Shown in pieces: positions 1 to 4,927 of a stretch of 5,520 nucleotides of DNA. The notes beneath the pieces were generated by a model. The model was not told the origin of the DNA. It saw only the letters and a list, made by a program, of their open reading frames with translations, and ran no database searches. This DNA is from Chloroflexota bacterium (lineage in GTDB: Bacteria > Chloroflexota > Anaerolineae > Aggregatilineales > UBA3940). A program made the translations under genes and the position numbers. The stretch is taken from contig JAHEME010000240.1 of the NCBI GenBank assembly GCA_024643825.1, forward strand, positions 1 through 5,520, read 5' to 3'. Each line of letters opens with the position of its first letter. Positions within the stretch are counted from its first letter, which is position 1.

Positions 1-750
1 TGCCACCGGCCCGGCGATCAACCCCAACCCCAGATAGAAAGCCAGTTCCCACTCGAAATTGAAAGCATACCCCGGCACGCGGAACGCTGGCTGTGCTCCG
101 GAGACCGCCTGGGTAAACACCGCCGAGATCACCGAAGCCAGCACCACCACACCCAGCGCGTTCCCGGTGAACTCGCCCAGTACAATTTCGAGCGCGAAGA
201 ACACCCCCGCAATCGGCGCATTGAACGCGGCGGAGATTCCCCCTGCCGCGCCAGCCGCCACCAGCGCACGCGTCCGTTCATCGGAGAGGTGGAATACCTG
301 CCCCACCATCGATCCTACGTTCGCGCCAATCTGCACCGAAGGGTCTTCCGGCCCAACCGATGCCCCGAACCCGATCCCCAGTGCCGCCGCAATCGCCTTG
401 ATCGGCGTACGTTCGTATCGCAGCCGCCCCCCTGCAAGGGCAACCGCCTCCATGATCCCCGCCACTCCGTGATGCCGCTCCTCCCCAATGAAGAAGTGCG
501 CCAACAGCCCGGCGATTAGTCCGCCGATCACCGGGACGGCGGCAATCCCCCACGGTGAAATTCCACTCAGCGCCCCACCAAGATCAACGAACGCAAGCTG
601 GTGCGTCAGTTCAATGAGTGCCTTGAATGCCCACACGCCGATGCCACTCAGCAGCCCCACGCCGATAGCAATCGTGCCGATTACAGCAGTTTCCGGCGGC
701 TGCCACCGATCCAGCAGGTGGGCCAGTTTGCGTACCGGTTCCTGCACCAT
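1..750 (-). CDS. CLC-family chloride channel/transporter, N-terminal 250 residues (3' end beyond the window)
   Basis: This encodes an integral membrane protein of the CLC family, which moves chloride or other anions across the cytoplasmic membrane as a homodimer. The reading frame is open from the ATG at 750 to the window edge, so the C-terminal part of the protein is missing here. Visible family signatures are GASVGPEDPSVQIG (residues 129-142), which lines up with the GREGPxVQ filter motif and keeps the gating glutamate (E135), and the AAFNAPIAGVFFALE helix (174-188). The first filter motif is altered: HHGVAGIMEA (93-102) replaces the usual GSGIP-type sequence. Position 189, where H+-coupled E. 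coli ClC has its internal proton glutamate, is Ile. Hydrophobic segments lie near 22-40, 66-88, 116-131, 165-190, 197-215 and 235-250. I chose the ATG at 750 over the in-frame ATG at 756 because AAGAGG lies 7 nt upstream of 750 but only 1 nt upstream of 756. Family assignment is secure; channel versus antiporter is not. Confidence 0.93.
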   Translation of the reverse strand, partial: MVQEPVRKLAHLLDRWQPPETAVIGTIAIGVGLLSGIGVWAFKALIELTHQLAFVDLGGALSGISPWGIAAVPVIGGLIAGLLAHFFIGEERHHGVAGIMEAVALAGGRLRYERTPIKAIAAALGIGFGASVGPEDPSVQIGANVGSMVGQVFHLSDERTRALVAAGAAGGISAAFNAPIAGVFFALEIVLGEFTGNALGVVVLASVISAVFTQAVSGAQPAFRVPGYAFNFEWELAFYLGLGLIAGPVA

Positions 751-757
751 GTACATA

Positions 758-763
758 CCTCTT
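758..763 (-). promoter_or_regulatory. Ribosome binding site deciding the CLC start
   Basis: AAGAGG on the minus strand ends 7 nt before the ATG at 750. The alternative in-frame ATG at 756 would leave only 1 nt of spacing. This favours the shorter protein, without the extra Met-Tyr. Confidence 0.6.
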
Positions 764-879
764 ATCACGATTCACAATGGCAGAACAACAACCAACCGAG
801 GCTATTCTACTCCTCCGCTGCCAGAGTTGCATGTCTTGATACTATCTCAGTCCCAGTGGGGAGAGAAAACTGAGGGAAC

Positions 880-1776
880 TTACCGGGGGAGCTTGCCTGC
901 GGCCTGCGCGCGCGCCAGCACCCGTTCCGCCGCGCGGATCATCGGCATATCGACCATCTTCCCCTCGAAGACGAACACCCCGGCGCGCTTCTCTCGGTGT
1001 TCCGCGTGGGCCGCGATCATCGCCTGCGCGTGGGCGACTTCCTCATCCGCAGGGTCAAGCACCGATGTGATCACCTCCACCTGCGCCGGATGGATCGCCA
1101 TCTTGCCCGTGTATCCCATCTGCACCGCGCGTTCAGTATCGGCGCGCAGCCCATCGAAATTCTTCAGATCGACATACGGCGTGTCGATGGACTGCAAATC
1201 ATAGGCCGCCGCATGGATCACCACCGCCCCGCGCCCGTAGGCCACTTCGTGACCCTCTACTGTGCGGATCGCCCCCAGGCTCCCGGCGAGGTCTTCCGCG
1301 CCAAACATCAGCGCCACCAATCGCGGATCGCTGCTGGCGATGTCCTTCAGATTCACCACGCCCCGCGCGGTCTCGATCAGCGCCAGCAGCTTGATCGTCC
1401 CCGGCGCGATCCCCGCCATCGATTCCTCATCCAGCAGAACCCGCGCCACGAAGCGGATGACCGCCGATGATTCCACCTTCGGCAGCACGATTCCATCCGG
1501 GTGCGCGGGCATCACGGCCTTGAGGTCGTCATCCAGAAACCCGCTGGTATCCGTGTTGACCCGCACCAGACGCTCCGTCCTGCCAAAGTCGATCTCGCCG
1601 GACGTGAGCGCCTCCACCACCGAGTCCCGCGCCGCCTGTTTGTTCGCCAGCGCCACGCTGTCCTCCAGATCCATGATGATCGAATCGACACCCAGCGCGG
1701 CCCCTTTGCCGATCTTCTTTACATCATCCCCTGGCATGAACAGCAGCGCGCGCCGAACGCGCCCATCATCAGCCAT
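880..1776 (-). CDS. CitE-like (HpcH/HpaI aldolase/citrate lyase family) acyl-CoA lyase
   Basis: This 298-residue cytoplasmic enzyme belongs to the CitE-like TIM-barrel lyases, which cleave or form 3-hydroxyacyl-CoA thioesters such as malyl-CoA, beta-methylmalyl-CoA or citramalyl-CoA with Mg2+. Recognisable motifs are RRALLFMPGDD (8-18), DSIIMDLEDSV (31-41), RVN (72-74), VLPKVES (97-103), LIETARG (133-139, E135 a likely Mg ligand), MFGAEDL (157-163, D162 a likely Mg ligand) and GKMAIHPAQ (224-232). The C-terminal MVDMPMI (274-280) offers an Asp (D276) in the region where malyl-CoA-lyase-type enzymes carry a catalytic acid on the lid. The length is normal for stand-alone CitE-like proteins, and no citrate lyase alpha (CitF) or acyl carrier (CitD) gene is visible, so true citrate lyase is unlikely. 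The start is the ATG at 1776, with GGAGAA 5 nt upstream. It overlaps the upstream MaoC-like gene by 8 bp (ATGGCTGA), implying one transcript and coupled translation. Substrate is inferred only: (S)-citramalyl-CoA or malyl/methylmalyl-CoA. Confidence 0.9.
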   Translation of the reverse strand: MADDGRVRRALLFMPGDDVKKIGKGAALGVDSIIMDLEDSVALANKQAARDSVVEALTSGEIDFGRTERLVRVNTDTSGFLDDDLKAVMPAHPDGIVLPKVESSAVIRFVARVLLDEESMAGIAPGTIKLLALIETARGVVNLKDIASSDPRLVALMFGAEDLAGSLGAIRTVEGHEVAYGRGAVVIHAAAYDLQSIDTPYVDLKNFDGLRADTERAVQMGYTGKMAIHPAQVEVITSVLDPADEEVAHAQAMIAAHAEHREKRAGVFVFEGKMVDMPMIRAAERVLARAQAAGKLPR

Positions 1777-2233
1777 GTGTGTTCTCCGGTCGTTTCAGGA
1801 ATAGGACGGCTCGCTCGACTTCACACACCGGCTTACCATCTTGATTCCGCCCAATATGCCGTAACTGCACGATCCCCCGGTCAGGCTTGCTCGTCGATTC
1901 GCGCTTGTCCAGCACCTCGGTTTCCACGTAGATCGTATCTCCGTGATACACCGGCATCGGATGCACGATCCGTTCATACCCCAGATTGGCGATAATCGTT
2001 CCCTCAGTGAGTTCGGAGACACTGATCCCCACCACGATCCCCAGCGTCAGAATCCCATTGACGATCCGCTGCCCAAACTGCGTCTGCGATGCGAAATCCT
2101 CGTTGATGTGCAGCGGCTGCGTGTTGAGCGTCATCCCGCAGAACAGGACGTTATCCGCCTCCGTGATCGTCCGCCCCAGCGAATGCACGATCACCTGCCC
2201 CGGTTCCAGGTCTTCGTAGTATTTTCCCGGCAT
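1769..2233 (-). CDS. MaoC-like hotdog-fold acyl-CoA hydratase/dehydratase
   Basis: This 154-residue single-hotdog protein adds or removes water across an enoyl-CoA double bond. It carries the MaoC signature: TITEADNVLFCGMT (22-35), then the active-site segment NTQPLHIN (37-44) and FGQRIVNGI (53-61). In (R)-specific enoyl-CoA hydratases the active site reads D-x4-H; here H42 is kept but the Asp position is Asn (N37). From memory, this Asn form occurs in MaoC proteins paired with CitE-like lyases, so it is probably a subfamily trait rather than an inactivating change. The start ATG at 2233 is preceded by GAGGGGG with short spacing. The stop overlaps the start of the downstream CitE-like lyase by 8 bp. 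Such pairs act on itaconyl-CoA to citramalyl-CoA (itaconate degradation) or mesaconyl-CoA to beta-methylmalyl-CoA; which of these applies cannot be read from the sequence. The missing partner would be a CoA-transferase or ligase. Confidence 0.88.
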   Translation of the reverse strand: MPGKYYEDLEPGQVIVHSLGRTITEADNVLFCGMTLNTQPLHINEDFASQTQFGQRIVNGILTLGIVVGISVSELTEGTIIANLGYERIVHPMPVYHGDTIYVETEVLDKRESTSKPDRGIVQLRHIGRNQDGKPVCEVERAVLFLKRPENTHG

Positions 2234-2396
2234 GACCCCCTCGCTTCTATTCCCTCTTTCACACAGCCGATTCCAGCTTGACTTTGAAGCTGGTTTTCTC
2301 CCCTCTCCGTACCTGAGAGGGGCCGGGGGTGAGATAGCAACTCGTCATGAAAACAACATTGAAGCAAGCCAGCATCGCCCCCTCGATTCTGTTCCG
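2234..2396. other. Spacer between the class-V aminotransferase and the MaoC-like gene
   Basis: This 163-bp gap separates two co-directional minus-strand genes and holds palindromic repeat copy A. No T-run follows the hairpin on the minus strand, so it is not a classical intrinsic terminator for the upstream gene. I could not pick out a convincing promoter for the MaoC-CitE pair, so transcription from upstream or from an atypical promoter remains possible. Confidence 0.5.
2296..2333. repeat. Intergenic palindromic repeat, copy A
   Basis: CCCCTCTC (2300-2307) and GAGAGGGG (2315-2322) form a perfect 8-bp stem with a 7-nt loop (CGTACCT). The stem is followed by CCGGGGGTGAG (2323-2333). The left arm, TTCTCCCCTCTCCG (2296-2309), matches copy B at 13 of 14 positions. 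The right arm matches copy B with one mismatch and a 2-nt gap. The CCCCTCTC...GAGAGGGGCCGGGGGTGAGG pattern resembles a high-copy dispersed intergenic repeat of several GC-rich environmental bacteria; that resemblance is from memory. Confidence 0.7.
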
Positions 2397-3818
2397 CTAC
2401 AGCTTGAAGTACGGTTCCAGTGCAGGCGACCATCCCTCGGCATGATACTCGCCCGTCGATACATCCTGCACATACGCGCCAGCGAACTCCCCGCGCGATA
2501 CCTTGCCCAGCGCATCGATCAGCACATCGACCTCTTCCGCCGTGTTGTACATCCCGAAGCTCACACGCACCATACCGGGCATTTCGCCCCGCTCATGGTC
2601 GAGGATGTTCTGACGCACTTCGCGCGATTCCTCTTCCGAGACTCCCATCAGATGAATCAGATACGGATGTGCGCAGAAACACCCATTCCGCACCCCGATC
2701 CCAAATTCCGTGCCCAGGATCGCCGCCAGTTTGAAGTGCGACATCTCGCCCAGATTGAATGGGATCACGCCCAGCCGATTCGCCGTATTCGCCGGGTCAG
2801 GATCGCCATACAGGGTCACATCCCCAATCGTGCGCATCCGTTCCAGCGTGTAGGCGGTGAGTTCCGCTTCATGCCGGGCGATGGCCTCCATGCCGATCCC
2901 ATCCAGCGCGCGGATCGCTGCGCCGAGTGCCACAGCCCCCACCACGTTCGGCGACCCCGCCTCATCCCGATCCGGTGTAGTCGCCCACGCCACCGAGTCG
3001 GTGGTCACAAAGTCGATGGTTCCCCCGCCCCGATACTCCGGTTCGCCCTGCTCGAAGATGTCCCGCAGCCCGATCAGCGCGCCCGTCCCGAACGGAGCAT
3101 ACATCTTGTGCGCGGAGAGTGAGACGTAATCGAGATGCGCCGGGTCGTTCGGATCGCCCATCCGCACCGTGCGATGCGGGGCAAGCTGCGCGCAGTCCGC
3201 CATGATCTGCGCCCCGGCAGCGTGCGCCTTGCGTGCGATGCCGTGAATGTCCGGCAGATGCCCGGTCACGTTCGCCGCCCCGGTGACCGCCACCAGCTTC
3301 ACCCGACCCGCATACTTCGCCAACAGCCGATCCAGATCATCCTCGTCGAGACGACCCAGTTCATCGGCGGCGATGTGCTCGACATGACAGCGATGCCTCC
3401 ACGGGAGATCATTGCTGTGATGCTCCAGCAGCGAGACCAGCACCACGTCATCCGGCTGAAGCGGCAGCCGATACGAGAGCTTGTTGATCGCCTCACTGGT
3501 GTTCTTCCCGAAGATCACCGTATGATCCCGCAGATTCGCGCCCACGAACTCAGCGGCGATCTCGCGGGCATCGTCATACGCCTGCGTCGCCACCCGACTC
3601 TTGAACCCAGTCCCCCGATGCACCGACGAATACCAGACCATGAAGTCATTGACGGTATCCAACACATCACGCAAAGCGGGAGTGCTGGCGGCGTTATCAA
3701 AGTTGACGTAGGGCCGCATCGAGCCATCTAAGACCGGAACCTGCTGATCAATCCCGACGATGCGTTCCCGAACGTTGCCGAGGTCAGAAATCCGGGCCGG
3801 ATGTGCGGTGGCTGTCAT
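2397..3818 (-). CDS. Class-V aminotransferase, cysteine-desulfurase-like PLP enzyme
   Basis: This 473-residue cytoplasmic fold-type I PLP enzyme resembles SufS/CsdA-type cysteine desulfurases, which remove sulfur from cysteine as an enzyme-bound persulfide. Visible landmarks are NFDNAASTP (39-47), EHHSND (132-137), VTGAANVTG (178-186), ADCAQ (207-211, D208 for the pyridine nitrogen), SLSAHKMY (233-240, K238 the PLP lysine), RNGCFCAHP (377-385) and VRVSFGMYNTAEEVD (417-431). C382 aligns with the SufS catalytic Cys (RTGHHCAMP in E. coli SufS); C380 is an extra nearby thiol. It is about 65 residues longer than SufS, with an insertion after the Cys loop (about 394-415) and a C-terminal tail (about 442-473). 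I chose the ATG at 3818, which has GAGGAGA 6 nt upstream; an upstream in-frame start at 3866 would add 16 residues without such a site. No SufB/C/D/U, Isc or tRNA-thiolation partner is visible, so a desulfurase role is inferred. Selenocysteine lyase-like or other C-S lyase activity is possible. Confidence 0.85.
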   Translation of the reverse strand: MTATAHPARISDLGNVRERIVGIDQQVPVLDGSMRPYVNFDNAASTPALRDVLDTVNDFMVWYSSVHRGTGFKSRVATQAYDDAREIAAEFVGANLRDHTVIFGKNTSEAINKLSYRLPLQPDDVVLVSLLEHHSNDLPWRHRCHVEHIAADELGRLDEDDLDRLLAKYAGRVKLVAVTGAANVTGHLPDIHGIARKAHAAGAQIMADCAQLAPHRTVRMGDPNDPAHLDYVSLSAHKMYAPFGTGALIGLRDIFEQGEPEYRGGGTIDFVTTDSVAWATTPDRDEAGSPNVVGAVALGAAIRALDGIGMEAIARHEAELTAYTLERMRTIGDVTLYGDPDPANTANRLGVIPFNLGEMSHFKLAAILGTEFGIGVRNGCFCAHPYLIHLMGVSEEESREVRQNILDHERGEMPGMVRVSFGMYNTAEEVDVLIDALGKVSRGEFAGAYVQDVSTGEYHAEGWSPALEPYFKL

Positions 3819-3824
3819 AATGTG

Positions 3825-3831
3825 TCTCCTC
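3825..3831 (-). promoter_or_regulatory. Ribosome binding site of the class-V aminotransferase
   Basis: GAGGAGA on the minus strand lies 6 nt before the ATG at 3818. It is the strongest Shine-Dalgarno match near this gene and fixes the start there. Confidence 0.7.
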
Positions 3832-3853
3832 GTGCGGTGCAAGATGGCTTGCC

Positions 3854-3882
3854 ATTGTAGCCCCACTCGCTAAGATTCGCAT
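3854..3882 (-). promoter_or_regulatory. Possible sigma-70-type promoter for the class-V aminotransferase
   Basis: On the minus strand, TACAAT (3859-3854) matches the -10 consensus at 5 of 6 positions. A weak -35 (ATGCGA, 3882-3877) sits 17 nt upstream. It would give a leader of about 30 nt before the ATG at 3818. The -35 is poor, so this is tentative. Confidence 0.35.
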
Positions 3883-3934
3883 CCCGTATGCCGCGTCTGT
3901 TATCTCCCTCCAATCAATCACGGTCGAGGTGGTC

Positions 3935-3985
3935 TTCTCCTCTCTCCGGTCAAGCCTGCGTAGCAGGCGAGAGGCCGGGGCTGAG
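3935..3985. repeat. Intergenic palindromic repeat, copy B (larger, with inner hairpin)
   Basis: The outer arms TTCTCCTCTCTCCG (3935-3948) and GAGAGGCCGGGGCTGAG (3969-3985) match copy A in the same orientation. CCTCTC (3939-3944) can pair with GAGAGG (3969-3974). The interior differs from copy A: it holds its own perfect 6-bp stem, GCCTGC (3954-3959) with GCAGGC (3963-3968), around a GTA loop. The whole element could fold as a bulged long hairpin. It ends just upstream of the proposed promoter of the class-IV aminotransferase. Confidence 0.65.
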
Positions 3986-3997
3986 GTCAACCGCCCC

Positions 3998-4026
3998 TTG
4001 AAAAATCCACCAATACGGCGTACTCT
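3998..4026 (+). promoter_or_regulatory. Possible sigma-70-type promoter for the class-IV aminotransferase
   Basis: TTGAAA (3998-4003) matches the -35 consensus at 5 of 6 positions. It is followed after exactly 17 nt by TACTCT (4021-4026), which matches the -10 consensus at only 3 of 6. The predicted leader is about 25 nt before the ATG at 4057. Confidence 0.35.
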
Positions 4027-4047
4027 GTGTGGCGCATCTTCCAACTC

Positions 4048-4051
4048 GGAG
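4048..4051 (+). promoter_or_regulatory. Ribosome binding site of the class-IV aminotransferase
   Basis: GGAG lies 5 nt before the ATG at 4057. This supports that start over the upstream in-frame GTG at 4027, which would overlap the proposed -10 element. Confidence 0.55.
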
Positions 4052-4056
4052 TTTCT

Positions 4057-4893
4057 ATGCCCGCCATCCTGATCTACCATGCCCATGCCGATGCCCTCGA
4101 CCTGCTTCCCATCGAAGCCGCGTCCCTCGACGAAGCCACCCTCAAAACCGAGCACGGCGTGTATACCGTCATGCGCATCTATCCAGGTCGCCGCGTCCTT
4201 CGCATCGACCATCACCTTGCCCGCATGCGTCGATCCGCCGCGCTGCTCGATTCGCCCTATCCCCTCACCGATGAATGGCTGCGTGGGATGATGCGCCGTG
4301 CGGTTACCGATGCCGAATCACAGGGAGTTGCCGAATCGCGTGTGCGCCTGACCGTCCCCTTCACCGATCCCGACTCCGCCCTGATCCTGGTCGAACCCTT
4401 CCAGCCACCGCCCGCTAGTACCTACGAGCGCGGTGTCGAAGTCGGCCTCGTCGATGACCGTCGCGACGCTCCGAAAGCCAAGAACACTCGCTTCATCGAG
4501 CGCCGCCAGCAGATCGTCGCGGCCCAGACGCACACCTTTTACGAGATTCTCCTGTGCGCTCCCGATGGCACGATCCTCGAAGGCGCGAGCAGCAATTTCT
4601 ATGCCGTACTGGATAGAGATCTCCACACTGCGGAAGAAGGCGTTCTGCACGGCATCGCGCGGGGGATGGTGCTGGAAGTCGCCGAGGGCCTGATCCCCGT
4701 GAACCGTACCCCCGTTCACCCCGACGAGATCGCCCACCTCAGCGAAGCCATGCTCTCCTCCGCCAGCCGGGGCGTGATCCCTATCGTGAAGATTGGCGAT
4801 ACCGTGATCAATGGCGGCGAGGTCGGCCCCATCGCGCGCGCCCTCCGCGCTCGCTATGATGGGCTGGTCGAGGCCGAATTGGAAGACCTCTAG
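4057..4893 (+). CDS. Class-IV aminotransferase (BCAT / D-amino acid aminotransferase / aminodeoxychorismate lyase fold)
   Basis: This 278-residue fold-type IV PLP enzyme is cytoplasmic and of normal length for the family, which includes branched-chain aminotransferase, D-amino acid transaminase and 4-amino-4-deoxychorismate lyase. Family landmarks in order are HGVYTVMRIY (33-42), the substrate-domain DHHLARMRRSA (51-61), KNTRF (142-146), ILEGASSNFYAV (173-184) and VLHGIARGMVLE (197-208). K142 is the likely Schiff-base lysine, with the aromatic residue four positions on that is typical here. E175 is the likely ligand of the PLP pyridine nitrogen, and LHGIAR replaces the usual LPGITR phosphate-binding loop. 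The start is ATG 4057, supported by GGAG 5 nt upstream. It is transcribed divergently from the class-V enzyme and convergently with the terminase fragment, whose stop codon lies 34 bp away, so it is probably monocistronic. Substrate cannot be assigned: no branched-chain amino acid or folate synthesis gene is adjacent. Confidence 0.88.
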   Translation: MPAILIYHAHADALDLLPIEAASLDEATLKTEHGVYTVMRIYPGRRVLRIDHHLARMRRSAALLDSPYPLTDEWLRGMMRRAVTDAESQGVAESRVRLTVPFTDPDSALILVEPFQPPPASTYERGVEVGLVDDRRDAPKAKNTRFIERRQQIVAAQTHTFYEILLCAPDGTILEGASSNFYAVLDRDLHTAEEGVLHGIARGMVLEVAEGLIPVNRTPVHPDEIAHLSEAMLSSASRGVIPIVKIGDTVINGGEVGPIARALRARYDGLVEAELEDL

Positions 4894-4927
4894 TCAACGC
4901 ACAGGGGCTTTTGCCGCTACACGCCTA

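Noticed and set aside
757..879. Promoter for the CLC gene in the 123-bp gap
   Set aside because: TAGAAT on the minus strand (809-804) resembles a -10 element, but no -35 hexamer lies at proper spacing. The gap otherwise shows no clear terminator or structure.
59..1204. Plus-strand open frames opposite the CLC gene and the CitE-like lyase
   Set aside because: Low-complexity Ser/Thr/Ala/Pro or Arg/His translations without motifs. The minus-strand frames give unmistakable CLC and CitE proteins.
880..1776. Citrate lyase beta subunit (CitE proper)
   Set aside because: No citrate lyase alpha, gamma or accessory genes are adjacent, and the MaoC-like partner points to a stand-alone acyl-CoA lyase.
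2300..2322. Intrinsic terminator for the class-V aminotransferase
   Set aside because: The stem is good, but the sequence after it on the minus strand is GAGAAAACC, with no T-run. It fits a dispersed repeat better.
2232..3122. Long plus-strand open frame (about 296 codons) opposite the class-V aminotransferase
   Set aside because: Its translation is rich in Arg, His and Pro with no family motif, and it lies antisense to a gene with clear catalytic motifs. Long antisense frames are expected in GC-rich coding DNA.
3135..3731. Plus-strand open frame of about 198 codons antisense to the class-V aminotransferase N-terminal half
   Set aside because: Arg/His-rich shadow frame without a recognisable domain or ribosome binding site.
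4894..4927. Possible bidirectional terminator between the convergent aminotransferase and terminase genes
   Set aside because: Only a weak GGC-TTTT-GCC pairing of 3 bp is visible, with no stable stem or T-run.
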